Of a DNA stretch of 64,000 bases, positions 22,031 to 34,308 are shown one piece after another. Below the pieces are notes generated by a model. It did not search any database. It saw only the letters and a program-made list of their open reading frames with translations, and had not been told where the DNA came from. The stretch lies in assembly GCA_032622095.1 (NCBI GenBank), contig CP136068.1, forward strand, positions 114,093,546 to 114,157,545, read 5' to 3'. Source of the DNA: Siphonodentalium dalli. Its lineage: Eukaryota > Mollusca > Scaphopoda > Gadilida > Siphonodentaliidae. The translations under genes and the position numbers were made by a program. Each line of letters starts with the position of its first letter. Within the stretch, counting starts at the first letter, position 1.

Positions 22031-23482
22031 CATCACATGGAAACCTAGAACTTTATGCCTTTTTAACAAATCAAAATCCTTAAAAGAAGTTGCAAAACGG
22101 AAAATATAGTCCCCCAATTTGCTTCTTTGTATTTGTGTCTATTTTCGTTTGTACAACTAAGTTGGAAAATAATTTAACTTTTATGAACAAAGCAATAATT
22201 TTTGCATTGTCTTGTGTTGGTGTCATGCGCGGCTTTACGTAATAGTATTAATCCGCCCGATTCAATATAAAGACGGGGGTGGCTTTTCTTATTCATTATC
22301 GATGCCCCCTAATCCATTGAGCACTTTACCGAAAATCATTGTGTGATGCGCCGCCCGTAACTGGAGTTATGCCGATTCATGCGACTGCATATTTCACTAT
22401 GGATTATGCTGTCCGAATGGTTAATCTTCCCTCGTGGGATGTAGCACGAGGGACTACTAGCGACACGCAGTGTTAAACTTGAAAGACTGTCGCAATTTGC
22501 TTTGGCTTTTATCCACTGATTGTAGAAACGACTGGACCATCGGAGCTGAAAATTTGTACATTTGGGTAATTTGACGTGGGGAATCTTATTATATAGGTCC
22601 CGTTGGCATCAGATGTCTTAAAAGGGTACTGATAATTAATTAAATAAAATAATTAATTATATATCCAAAATGGTTGCAATATTGTCGGTGAAAATTAAAA
22701 CACGGCGATAAATTGATCCGTAGAGTGCTAGGGGACAGACGTCTTTGACCACAGACTACCTAAGTGGGCAAATATTAGCAATTAAGAGCGTTATTTATGT
22801 AGGAAACTTGGTCAAGATAGGGCACCTGACCAGCGGAATGGCATGGGATAGGCGCATATTCTCATGTTCCATCCATGAATAATGGCTGAAAATAAAACAT
22901 TACTTAATTACCTTTGATTTCAGATGACTTAAAGGGGGACTAATATATTATATGATCAATAATTCCAGAAGATATGTAGGAAAATTGGTGCCCGATTTTT
23001 TAATAACACATCTATCCCGATTCCATTTACGACATGTATAAACGCGACTTGACATATATGTAACAACTGACTATAAACGCTCTTTATTGAATATGTAATT
23101 TATTATTCCAATTTTAAGGTATGAGGTCACAAAATGTTTTTCGCCAACGTACTCAGTGGATTAGCGGGCATCGATAATGACTTTAAAAGCCACACCAGTG
23201 TAATCCTTTAAGTAAACTGGATGACATTGCACCCTCTCCGAAGTGTTGAGCCCGAAGTAAAATCCCTGAATTGACAGAATACGGCTACAGGAGACTTACA
23301 TGTACAAGAACAAATTATGTCACTAGATTACACCGATTCTTAATTCAAAATTATATTTAAAATGATAAATACTCAGTTCACAAAAAAGATAACAATGTTA
23401 GTCGCATCGCTGTCCTAAAATAAAATCACCAAAGTGGGTTGTATGAGAGGGCTGACAGCCCTTTCAAATAATCCAGGGTCTC
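22031..23482. other. Non-coding stretch within duplication copy A
   Basis: No gene was seen. Two short blocks at about 22617 and 22930 share a pattern (cagatg-ctt-aaagggnact-taat). Otherwise it is unique sequence with a matching copy at 32857-34308. Confidence 0.45.
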
Positions 23483-23668
23483 ACTCCCAAACTCCCTCAC
23501 CCCCTCTCTCCACCTCCCTCTGTCTCTATCTCTCTGTCTCACTCTCTCTCGCTCTGTATGTCTGTCTCTCTCTCCTCTCATCTCTCTCTCCCCTCTCTCC
23601 CTCTCTCTCTGTCTCGTTCAAAATGGCATTTGTATGGCATTTGTATGGCATTTGTATGGCATTTGTAT
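23483..23668 (+). repeat. CT-rich microsatellite followed by an 11-bp minisatellite, copy A
   Basis: (TC)n/(TCCC)n-rich tract at 23483-23616, then four copies of atggcatttgt at about 23622-23668. The corresponding copy B tract is at 34309-34496 with small length differences. Confidence 0.9.
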
Positions 23669-24336
23669 GAGATTTGCTCTGACGGGGGATGTTGACAAGA
23701 TAGTGTTCTTCCTCTTGTTGTGTTCCGAACGTTTTTGCAGGTCGCCTGCTCTAAAAATATTTTTTTAGCGTTCAAACAGAAGGTAATATTATTTGAGTAG
23801 TTCTGTGTTTATTACACGCTTCGCGTCCTAGAATCCGTGCATTAAAAATACAGACTGAGAAGGTTTATTTAGGCACATAGAGGGCGTGTTTTGTCATGTG
23901 TGATGGTGCTTTTATTGGGGTCGTCCAACTTTGCAGACACCTATTGTTTTCGGTAGGGTATAGGGTAGAGGTGTGAATAATCCTCTTAATGACTACTTAG
24001 GCTCTTCCGAGTTGGTTTGATTGGATTCGGTTTTGTTCTGCCCTTTTGATTATGATTGTTTATTGACCTCCAAGTATGAAGAGCATATATACATATCAGT
24101 TGCAGAAAGTATGTGGTAACGAGACAATTGTAAGTGGACTATACACCAGCATCTATTTACAAGGAATGACATTGTATACATAAATTGGAAAGATGTGTAC
24201 AGTGTACGAAGAGCAAGGTAAAAACGAGTATATGAGAAAACATTGTAGATGCGGGTGGCAAGGAGGACGGATCATAGTTGAATATTGTCCACCTGAGAGG
24301 CATTTTGCATCAAATGGCAAGTGAATGTCATCTTTT

Positions 24337-25640
24337 AACTTCCGGGGCGAATTAGTTGACAACCAACATACAGAAATGCAGCAGATGCGATGATGAGCTG
24401 CTCCCATGACTCAGTCGGGATATGACAACCAAGCTGGGTACTGCCAAGTAACAGCGCATTTAAATGGTCGTTTGGGAGAGCATCCAGGTAACTAAATAGT
24501 TAGATGTCGAAGCTATCGATAATCATACACCAGGCATTATATCGGAGTCTGTACATGGTGGCAGATCTGCACGAGTCAGTAATATGTCCAATTTCATTGT
24601 TATATGTGTGGCCACACAGCATGCATCGGGCATTGTTTTCGAACAACAATCTATTTAGAAGTCTAGCAAGATTTTTCAGTTCCAAACTCCTGTTAGGATG
24701 GGCAGCAAGAAGACGCCACACACTCCAGACTGCGAGAGGCTGGTTATGAATGAGGAGAAGATTAGAAGAGCGACCATTGGCACCCACTGCTGAAGTCCAT
24801 GCGTCACAATAGTAAGCTCTTATGGTCGACTTGACGAGTTGCTTCCAAATGATCTTCTTTTGGAAGGATCCAGAAGATAAGAATTCTTGAAGATAAGAAG
24901 ACAGATTGTACACTTATAGAACATCGATGATGTCGTTCACATAACCGGTGGTATTCACATTGAATAAATTGTGCATATAGAGGTTTTTCATGAAAATTCG
25001 TAAAGGAAAGTCTCGAGTCGCAGGCAAGTGAATAAGTTCGCCGAGGAAGAGAAGTTTTCTCAAATGTAGTTGGCGACTCATCGGTAAAACACACAGGAGA
25101 CTGAGTGAGAGGTTTGTGCTCGCCCTTGTTGGAAGATTCTGTATGTGCTTTATACATGTACGAAGACCCTTTTCAATTGTGCAGAGAGCGTTGTCATCTG
25201 TTGAATATAGGAGTTCAGCGCCATAAAGAGCCTTTGGAAGCACAACTGTGTGTAGGAGATTATTCATTGTGAGAGGGGTGTACATACCTGAGGATTTCCT
25301 ACCAGCGATAGAAAAGTATGTTTTTCTCAACACTTCAGATATATTTTTAGCACGGTTAACAGTGTTGCCGAATTTTCCTTGAGAAATTCCCAGATGGCGA
25401 CAGTCGGTGCTTTCATCGATCGTGTCATTCCCAAGAATCCACGATCTTTGTTGGTTTGTGTGTTGTTGTTTCGTTTCGTTGTATACGACAACGGAACTCT
25501 TAGATTTTGAAAAACAGAAGCGCCATTTCTTGCTGTAGTTGAAGCAGATTTTCATTAAGTTGTCCAAACCAGCTTTTGTGAGGGAAACTATAGTAATATC
25601 ATCTGCAATTGTTGGTGAGGTACAGTTGATTAGTATTATT
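24337..25640 (-). pseudogene. Non-LTR reverse transcriptase C-terminal fragment, copy A
   Basis: The minus strand begins in the RT palm with SPTIADDITIVSLTKAGLDN, where ADD is the catalytic box, and continues with CFSKSKSSVVVYN and DESTDCRHLGI, typical of the RT thumb. It ends with a cysteine/histidine knuckle CMLCGHTYNNEIGHITDSC. It has an in-frame TAA at 24914-24916 (VNDIIDVL* then VYNLSSYLQ), present in both copies. Copy A alone has a second nonsense change after SFDI (TAA near 24500) where copy B reads on as IQLFSYLDALPND. The 5' part (endonuclease and RT fingers) is missing. Clade uncertain, jockey/CR1-like at a guess. Confidence 0.78.
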
Positions 25641-25697
25641 AGTTATGGATAATATAAAATGCATGCAAATATTAGTAGGGCGTTCTGAGCAGCAGTT

Positions 25698-26366
25698 TCA
25701 TAGCAGGGGAACCATTATACTGTCGACGAACGCGTGGACTGAATATATTTGAAGAAAGATGTCGGGAGATTTCTCGAATGTACCATCGGCGTAGAAACGA
25801 TCAGCATCGGCAAGGAACCTACGGTTGCTGCCTGTTGCGAAGATCAATATCTTGTCACTTCCACCACCGGATGCAAGACGGAAGTTTTCGTTCGCGGTTG
25901 TCGTGGTATATTGCTCAGGCAAGTTGATATCGGCACGGGCTTTCAGAAGAACTGGAGTGGTTTTGGAACGAGAACGGTATAGCGATGATTTCATACTGTA
26001 AAACGTTGGCACTTTGCTGATCAACATTGGGTCGGGTTCGTCGGTTCTAAGCGAAGTCAGCTCTTCTTGGTAGATTGATGAAACTGTTTTACAATCATTC
26101 CGCACTGTCGATTTCAGGTTTGATACAAACATGTCCACAGAAACTTGGTCAAAATCCGTTATATGGTTATGAGGAGTTACCGCTGACGAAACAATGTCAT
26201 TCTTTGTATTAATAGTAGCACTACAAGTCTTTACACAACAAACCCAATGAATAGTTTCCACACGCCGAGATCTGACTCTGTATGTGTTGCCGTTGTAGAT
26301 GAGATGCCTGCCGCCCCTGCTGTTTGGAATAAACGATGCATTACCTAGAGAATTTAGGCAGGTCAT
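25698..26366 (-). pseudogene. FLYWCH zinc finger plus start of a MULE transposase domain, copy A
   Basis: 222 aa. Residues 11-68 form a FLYWCH-type finger: FIPNSRGGRHLIYNGNTYRV, then WVCC-KTC and a final HNH pair (C43/C44, C48, H66, H68). Residues about 190-220 read DRFYADGTFEKSPDIFLQIY, which is the start of a MULE (Mutator-like) DDE domain, D195 being the likely first catalytic Asp. The rest of the DDE domain is absent: the frame stops after DSIMVPLL and the sequence runs into the RT fragment. Copy A also has a deletion at its N-terminus, so it starts MTCLNSLGNASF where copy B has MANSLVNASF. Confidence 0.75.
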
Positions 26367-27275
26367 TGGGGGGCTAACCCCGGGATGGTCGAAAGGGCCG
26401 ATGGGCCCTCTCCTTCACCCCTCATGTTATTGACTTTAATTGAGAAATACATAAAAAAAAACAATTTTTTTACAAATATTTTCATTTCTTCTTTTTTTGG
26501 TTTCTCGCTAGAAGATGGAGGTGATGTTGCTTGTCTAGCTTGCAGCATTAGTAGTTGTTGTACTTGTTGTTGTACTTGTTGATCTCTACGTCGCTGATCT
26601 TCTTTCCACAGGTTATGGTCTTTCCAAAAAAAATCCTGTTCTTCTTCCAGTTCTTTATTGAATCTTTGCGCATTCTTCATCCTGTGTGGAAGACGCCGGC
26701 CTCTCCAAGTATTCCGGCGTCGGAGGGGCGGTGGTGGTGGTGGAATCCGCCCCGGCGAAGACTGGTCAGGCGGTGTTGACATCTCCACAGCGAAGACAGC
26801 GGCGGGGACATCCGGTGTGACGTCGGTGTCCCCATTTCCGCTGTCCTCGACGACAACCGGGACATCCGGAGAAGCGTCGGCGTCCCTGCTGGTGGTGTTA
26901 GCTGGAGCTGCAGGTCGTTGGTCTGAGCCCGAGGCCAAGTGGGGGAGAACTGGGCGTCTCTCAGTTCTTCGTTTCCACTTGGCCTTTCTTTCGGCGTCTT
27001 GAGGGTGTCTTGTTCTTCCTTCCCTTCTTCCCGGTACTGCTGGTCTTCTGGTTAGCCCCAGTCCGGTGGAGTCCGGACGGTCCTTCCAGGCCACGACCGG
27101 TAGAGGGTTCTACCGGAGTGACCTGGATGTCCAAAACAACTTCCAGTCGACCCCTGTTAGCATGGAGAGACCAGCTAACACAGCGAGTCGACTGGAAACA
27201 GCTCAGCGCGTACAAAAGCTCGGTGGGGATTAGAGTAGAATCCATTGTCCACCGAGCCATCGACAGAAAAGTCAC
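26367..27275 (-). pseudogene. Probable retroelement ORF1-like basic protein, frameshifted, copy A
   Basis: Two overlapping minus-strand frames make better sense as one product. The first (from about 27243) reads MDSTLIPTELLYALS, then VSWSLHANRGRLEVVLDIQV and GRKNKTPSRRRK. The second, from about 27094, continues with AKWKRRTERRPVLPHLASG, then a proline-rich segment (GRIPPPPPP) and a charged, Gln-rich coiled segment (EEEQDFFWKDHNLWKEDQRR...). The SWSLxxxxGxLxxxLxxQ start and KKTPSxxRR motif resemble ORF1 products of invertebrate non-LTR elements, but this is from memory of the pattern and uncertain. The shift lies near 27000. The left part (26654-26740) is missing from copy B. Confidence 0.45.
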
Positions 27276-27348
27276 GGCAACTCACTGGCTTAGTGTGTCA
27301 AGCACTTTTGCGACCGTCCCAGCGAGCTGCCGGATCGAGAATCAATGA

Positions 27349-28947
27349 TGAAAGATTGGCCATAGTCCAGTCCTTATATAAAAAAAAAATTCACGGTGAA
27401 CATTAGTTAGTGTTATTTACATATGCGCGAAAAACAAGTAACAACAGTATAAACACGTTTAAGGTGAACTGGACACAACATGAAATATTAACTGTGAGCA
27501 TTAGTTACATATGCGCGAAAAACAAGTGACAACTGTTGCCGTGGCCTTAGACTAAACAAGTTGGCCTGAACACAACGCTTAACTTGGATCGGCCTAATTG
27601 CCAGCGTTGTAACAACACAACCGGTCGCACCTTGAGTTAATCCCCTGCCGCATGTCTGCAAAGTGAGACTAACCCCTTTTATTTTATAGTTCCAGTTTCA
27701 CGGTTGATACGAACGTCATGTGCGTCATTTTACGTCAACGAGATGCGTATGTAACGTACGTTCCATACGTAATTGTAAATATGGAACAACAATAACACTG
27801 TACTCATGGGAACAAGCGTGTAATAAAGTACAATCCAGACAACACCCTGGGCTGAAATGCATACGTAAGATATGTTACGTTGGTCGCAGATTTGTCTACA
27901 TTTTGGGGCTTCATCCATTTCAGATTTGGTCGCCGATTTGTCGTTAGTCTATTCAGCATAGCTGGACTGTGTGCAACAACAATAGTCGTGCTCAAGTTAG
28001 TGGAAATAGGTTAGTAAGTTATCAAAATAATAAAATGATCAGTTCTTACATCTAACCGGAGCCTTGTTAGATATTCTGACCAATTTGACAGAAAATTAAC
28101 CATTTCTTTGCTAAATACTCATTGACGAGTAGTTCAGATAGGTCGTTTGTTTAACTTATTATCTGAACATTGCCCACAAATTAATCGAAATCCACCAGCA
28201 CTTGTATTATATTTTCATCTGTCTGTCGTCTGCATTTAACATCCTTCCAATGTCTAACTATATAAGTGAATGGGGGAATAAATTCAATATAGAAAGGTTT
28301 AAAAATACATAATCCGATTCGATGGCCCCGTATCGTCCAGTTACAACAACAACGGAATTTCACCTAAAGCTGATTTAATTATCCAAATTAGTTTATTACC
28401 AAAAAACAATCACAACAATAGCAATCACGATATTATATTTGCCGAAAAGTCCTATAATATCGGAGTTTTTTCTTGGAAGTTTTGACGATGAGCGAGCGTG
28501 GTTTACAACGTCCATATATGGTGATTCCTATATCAAATTGGAATTCCCAAACGTATGTTATCACAAATGTAAACACATAGCATGTCCGCGTGTAACCAGA
28601 GTGGTGCCATATAACATGTCCATTTGCATGCATAAAATAGTATTACCAATTCGTAAATAAGTATATGTAAGTATCCACACGTCAATTATCACAACATACC
28701 GTATTCTTGTTGATGGCGATTCTTTTCATCGAATTAACTTGCGATCGCCACTGATGCGCTGATCGTATAACAAGTCGTGATAGCGCGTGCCCTCTCGTAA
28801 CGGCGTCCCTGCATGTCTGTTCTATTTCTTGGCGGAAGTTTTGCCAGACCAACAAATATTCCAGGTGGTGAAAAATAGCAGATTTCAAAAATCGAACCAT
28901 AAGAACTCTGAGATTTGATGGGTGGATTCCTCTACTCAATTCAAATA
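27349..28947. other. Non-coding stretch, duplication copy A (right part)
   Basis: No gene recognised. It contains two related blocks (acatatgcgcgaaaaacaag at about 27420 and 27510). It matches 56256-58357, apart from a 514-bp insertion there. Confidence 0.5.
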
Positions 28948-29454
28948 TGTTTTACCCCCGAAACCGAAGAGACCATATCAAATCCAGTCGTAAGTCGGGA
29001 TTTTTTTTACCCTGTGCCAATGCATTCTCTTATATATGCGAGTCGACCATAGGTCGACTCGCATATATAAGAGAATGCATTGGCCTAACAATTTTTTATC
29101 ATGTTTTTTTAAATAAATGTTTCTTACAATTTTTAGGACATAAAATAAAAAAACATCCATTACCCAGCAGGGAGCCCCACACATATATACAGAAGCATAT
29201 AGAAGAGTGTCGTCTGCTCATGTTTGTCTGGGGCTCTGTATGGGTGAAATTATAAAATTGTTAAAGAATACAAGAACAAATTATTAAAATTGTAAAAAAT
29301 TGTTAGGCCAATGCATTCTCTTATATATGCGAGGCGACCTATGGTCGACTCGCATATATAAGAGAATGCCTTGGCACAGGGTAAAACAAATCCCGACTTC
29401 CGACTAGATTTGATATGGCGGGTCACATCTGTTTTACCCCCGAAACCGAAGAGA
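28948..29454 (+). mobile_element. Palindrome-bearing MITE, second subfamily, copy A
   Basis: It carries the same 69-bp palindromes (29016-29084 and 29307-29375) as the TTAA MITEs, but within different outer arms: ccatatcaaatccagtcg at the left is mirrored by gactagatttgatatgg at the right. A 25-bp direct repeat (tgttttacccccgaaaccga + agaga) lies at 28948-28972 and again at 29430-29454, outside the inverted arms. The left palindrome is perfectly symmetric here. Confidence 0.75.
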
Positions 29455-29682
29455 TATAGTCATTTTAGGATGTTAGTATCTGTCACAATACTACACTAAA
29501 GATAACAAATTAGGCAATATGACTAACTAAGGTTAGTCAAAATTTCCCCCCCCCCAGGATGACTAACTTAGTTTAAACAAAATGACTAAGGCGAAACGTT
29601 AGTCATAATGCTTAGGGTGATATTAGCAATAACGACTACGCTGTGGTTAGTTAACACTAGTAATTGGGTCATTATATTGCAA
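29455..29682. repeat. TTAGTCA-rich stretch with C run
   Basis: Repeated gTTAGTCAaa/gACTAACt motifs on both strands between 29505 and 29660, and nine to ten C at about 29547. No gene. Confidence 0.5.
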
Positions 29683-29713
29683 CTAGGGGGGTTGCCCGTC
29701 ACAAAATGACGGG
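29683..29713 (-). mobile_element. Helitron-like 3' terminus on the minus strand, copy A
   Basis: Read on the minus strand: CCCGTCATTTTGTGACGGG hairpin, CAACCCCC, CTAG, then T. This is the Helitron 3' layout. The duplicate is at 59079-59109. The other end of the element was not identified. Confidence 0.5.
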
Positions 29714-30300
29714 TATACACATGTTCTTTGTTACTTTCTAGTGTCCGCGGTTATGAATTAATTCTATATAAGGAATGGAATGGTCATGCTTCTCTTTTTT
29801 GTCGCTGGATGCGCGAGGGAACACTATATTTCACTAAAACTGTATTTCTACACATACCCACCCCACATATACGCATGCACATATTGAACGAAACAACATC
29901 AACATATTACTTTAAATATTACTATATATTAACTGAAACATACTCAATTCGGGAGCGTTTATTCGGCGACGAGGGGGCTTGCGGCATATTTTGATTGTAA
30001 ATGGACCCCCTTGGGAATCTGCATTCAGCATGTAGCCTAAGGATCACAGGCTCATTTGTGGGAACACTTTATTTGAAATAAAACTGTATTTTCTCCCCCA
30101 ACCCACATAATTATATGCATGTATATGCATGCACACACATAACGCAACAATCAAGATATATACTAACTGAAAAATACCACAGTCCACAGTCCACCTTGGG
30201 AAATTTCAACTGCACACCCACCCCCCCCCACCCCTTGAATCAGAATCAGACCAAATACATGTTTTTGCATAATTCCATTTACACCTCTGGCATAAATATC
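29714..30300. other. Non-coding stretch leading to the satellite
   Basis: Two divergent direct repeats share cactatatttcactaaaactgtatttctac / cactttatttgaaataaaactgtattttctcc at about 29821 and 30065. It contains a C run at about 30222. No gene. Confidence 0.45.
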
Positions 30301-31457
30301 TATATCTATATTTGCGAATGTCTGTCTGTGTTCTATAGAAATTCACAGGGGACCATCTAGATGATGCCAAAGGGGTTTACTAGGAGTAGCTTTTTACGAG
30401 AAAGATAATGGTCGGGGTTAGAATTTTATAAAGTGACGCCGTTGTTGTCAGGGGCAGAAAAGGGGGAGAGGTAGAAAAAAGATTGTCACCGATTGCCACC
30501 AAACTTATATATAATCATCCCCATAATATGAGGAATCTAATGGCGTGGTTTAAATATTTCGTTCGTCATTTGTGAATCGGCTATTGTTTCCGTGTTACGA
30601 AATGTGCTAGTAATTCCAGTTTCGCTTTTGGGCCTTCTGTTTGACGGAATGTGTTCGTTTATATTATATGTTGTACAACTCTGCGTCTGAAAGTGAGGTT
30701 ATGTTGAAGGTTCTTCGTGATTAATATGCTAGAGGCTTATATCTCCATCTGTATTAACGTCCACGAATTCGTTTGTATTTATTTACTTGAAACGTGAAGC
30801 GTAACTGGTTGGTCGCCATTGTTTTCGTTCACACAAAACATGATGACGGATTGCTAAATTAGTTCCGATTCATAATTGAATAGGTAAAGCAATCACGTGG
30901 GTATGGTGAGACAGCTGGTCATGTGCTGGGTGAGACAGGGAAATCTCAGCCAGTTATTCCACACGGTCTACCTGTGCTAAAATGTGTAGGGGGTGGGAGA
31001 AAACCCAATCCAACAAACAATCATTTAAATATACCAGAACATGGTTTGATTATACTCTTAGTAAATTCATATTTCTAAATAGAAAATAATATATCATATA
31101 TGGATGGATCCGTGTCCCATATCGCATAGCATAACAAATTTCTAAACAGATGCATATGCTTAGCTATGCTTCTCGGATATTCCGCAAGCTGGTGCAACCG
31201 AAATGTCATCGGCAGAGGTTTCATAAGTTGTAACAACATAATACCCCTCACCCTTAGTTGCAGCAGCTCGCGGTAATGCTTACGTGCAATGCAAATTGGT
31301 AAAATATTGTTTTACGAGAGTCAAATGTAGCTACAATAGCTACATATAGCTATTGTAGCTACATTTGGGAATTGCCAGACCTGTTAAAGGCACTTCTTTA
31401 ATTATCACCGGTTTGTAGTCAATATTAATCCTCAATTAATCCTGAGATCAAGCTTAA

Positions 31458-31899
31458 CCCTTTACCCAACAGAACGGCCCTGTGCCAATGCATTCTCTTA
31501 TATATGCGAGTCGACCATAGGTCGCCTCGCATATATAAGAGAATGCATTGGCTTAACACATATTAAAAATGATAAAATTGTCAAAGAATGTAGAAAAATA
31601 TTATAAAAATTATTAAAAAATGTAAGAAAAAATTATAAAATTGTTAAAGAATGTAAGAAAAAATGGTAAAAAGTGTTTTAGGCCAATGCATTCTCTTATA
31701 TATGCGAGGCGACCTATGGTCGACTCGCATATATAAGAGAATGCATTGGCACAGGGCATAACTATAACCATCATAATGTGGTCAATGAGCCGGTTCCAAT
31801 GATATCCATATTTGTATGGTTTTATTGAGACAGACCCAAGATATTTTAGGCTGTTGAAGCTTTATTTGGCCGGTTCTGGCCGGTTTGTTGGGTAAAGGG
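31458..31899 (+). mobile_element. TTAA-flanked MITE with palindromic inner repeats, copy 4
   Basis: The duplicate of 20632-21073, with palindromes at 31484-31552 and 31682-31750. It is not an independent insertion. Confidence 0.85.
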
Positions 31900-32051
31900 T
31901 TAATACATCCTGATTTGATGTAGTGAGCATGCAACTGTGTACCCATGTGGTTGGGATTAGATATCAAACATTATATATTCACCACTCCGATTAAGTATTT
32001 ATTTATATGTAATAATATATGAGTGGCCTGGTACATCATTGTCTGTTTCAG

Positions 32052-32186
32052 TTTCACCCTTGGAACAAGTTGGTATGCAATAGCGTTTGGGTTGCCCAAG
32101 CTGGCTGGGAACATATACATTAATCTGATATTAAGTGCCATCGCTTCCTTACCGGCTTCACCAGTCGCAAGTATCCTGATGCAAAG
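32052..32186 (+). CDS. SLC22-family transporter, TM7-TM8 exon, copy B
   Basis: Identical in sequence to 21226-21360, including both splice sites (tgtctgtttcag before, GTAAAA after). Because the exon is 135 bp and phase-symmetric (2-2), a transcript could use copy A, copy B, or both without a frameshift. Using both would add 45 residues, about two more membrane segments, leaving overall topology even. Whether it is spliced at all cannot be told from sequence. If the duplication is intragenic, as the order of exons suggests, it is either a redundant exon or an alternative one. Confidence 0.8.
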
Positions 32187-32702
32187 GTAAAAATACAATA
32201 ATCAATGCATATATAGAGGCAATCTCTACCAGAGCGCACCAGTCATACTTCCTTTCTGACTCTGTCACCGGCTGGGCACTTGTCTGTGTTTCTATATTTA
32301 GCTTGGGGTTTTCCAGAAAACAATGGCGAAACCCGATCGCTCCAAAGTCAAATGTTCTATGTGCTTTGAGAACAATTCCCGCACTAAAACATAATGACAG
32401 AATGGAAAATCAGAGCGGAAGTTTTGTTGACGATTTTCACAAGCTACTCGTCAAAATTGCAGCAAATTAGAACTCTTGTATTTGACTTGCCGTGCGAGTT
32501 GTGACAATTTCGCACATGTGTGTTTAGACTATTGTGTTGGTAAAATAATCGGAGAACCGAATCACACCGTTTCGATATATATTGTTCGCTTAGTATGTAT
32601 CTTAATATCGCGAAAGTCCACCAAAGGTGGGTGAAATTCGCCGGTAGCAGCGGTCTTACCGAGTCATCAAGGGAGGTAAACCCTGCATATAGTTTGATAA
32701 AG

Positions 32703-32856
32703 AGGATATCCGATGAGTTATTTTGGAATATAAGATTTTATGAAATGAGTTTGACAAATTTGATTCACAAAGAGTCGCAGACGAGTTGTGAATCAAATTT
32801 ATCAAACGAGTTTCATAAAATCTTATATCCCAACATAACGAGTTGAAGATCTTGTA
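32703..32856. repeat. 154-bp hairpin element, copy B
   Basis: The duplicate of 21877-22030. Confidence 0.75.
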
Positions 32857-34308
32857 CATCACATGAAAACCTAGAACTTTATGCCTTTTTAACAAATCAA
32901 AATCCTTAAAAGAAGTTGCAAAACGGAAAATATAGTCCCCCAATTTGCTTCTTTGTATTTGTGTCTATTTTCGTTTGTACAACTAAGTTGGAAAATAATT
33001 TAACTTTTATGAACAAAGCAATAATTTTAGCATTGTCTTGTGTTGGTGTCATGCGCGGCTTTACGTAATAGTATTAATCCGCCCGATTCAATATAAAGAC
33101 GGGGGTGGCTTTTCTTATTCATTATCGATGCCCCCTAATCCATTGAGCACTTTACCGAAAATCATTGTGTGATGCGCCGCCCGTAACTGGAGTTATGCCG
33201 ATTCATGCGACTGCATATTTCACTATGGATTATGCAGTCCGACTGGTTAATCTTCCCTCGTGGGATGTAGCACGAGGGACTACTAGCGAAACGCAGTGTT
33301 AAACTTGAAAGACTGTCGCAATTTGCTTTGGCTTTTATCCACTGATTGTAGAAACGACTGGACCATCGGAGCTGAAAATTTGTACATTTGGGTAATTTGA
33401 CGTGGGGAATCTTATTAGATAGGTCCCGTTGGCATCAGATGTCTTAAAAGGGTACTGATAATTAATTAAATAAAATAATTAATTATATATCCAAAATGGT
33501 TGCAATATTGTCGGTGAAAATTAAAACACGGCGATAAATTGATCCGTAGAGTGCTAGGGGACAGACGTCTTTGACCACAGACTACCTAAGTGGGCAAATA
33601 TGAGCAATTAAGAGCGTTATTTATGTAGGAAACTTGGTCAAGATAGGGCACCTGACCAGCGGAATGGCATGGGATAGGCGCATATTCTCATGTTCCATCC
33701 ATGAATAATGGCTGAAAATAAAACATTACTTACTTACCTTTGATTTCAGATGACTTAAAGGGGGACTAATATATTATATGATCAATAATTCCAGAAGATA
33801 TGTAGGAAAATTGGTGCCCGATTTTTTAATAACACATCTATCCTGATTCCATTTACGACATGTATAAACGCGACTTGACATATATGTAACAACTGACTAT
33901 AAACGCTCTTTATTGAATATGTAATTTATTATTCCAATTTTAAGGTATGAGGTCACAAAATGTTTTTCGCCAACGTACTCAGTGGATTAGCGGGCATCGA
34001 TAATGACTTTAAAAGCCACACCAGTGTAATCCTTTAAGTAAACTGGATGACGTTGCACCCTCTCCGAAGTGTTGAGCCCGAAGTAAAATCCCTGAATTGA
34101 CAGAATACGGCTACAGGAGACTTACATGTACAAGAACAAATTATGTCACTAGATTACACCGATTCTTAATTCAAAATTATATTTAAAATGATAAATACTC
34201 AGTTCACAAAAAAGATAATAAGGTTAGTCGCATCGCTGTCCTAATATAAAATCACCAAAGTGGGTTGTATGAGAGGGCTGACAGCCCTTTCAAATAATCC
34301 AGGGTCTC

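Larger units (their letters stand above)
19729..30554 (+). repeat. Tandem segmental duplication, copy A (10,826 bp)
   Basis: Nearly identical to copy B, which starts at 30555. The left part (to 26653) matches 30555-37483 at a constant offset of 10,826 and the right part (26741-30554) matches 55644-59970. The three edges are ...aacTATttcgttcg (19729), ...taaaTATttcgttcg (30555) and ...taaaTATggcaaaa (59971), so the duplication joined at a 3-bp TAT microhomology. Many ORFs are identical between copies, so it is recent. Confidence 0.92.

Noticed and set aside
23434-23670. Ser/Leu-rich ORF over the CT-rich tract (and its copy at 34260)
   Set aside because: It is a translation of a microsatellite.
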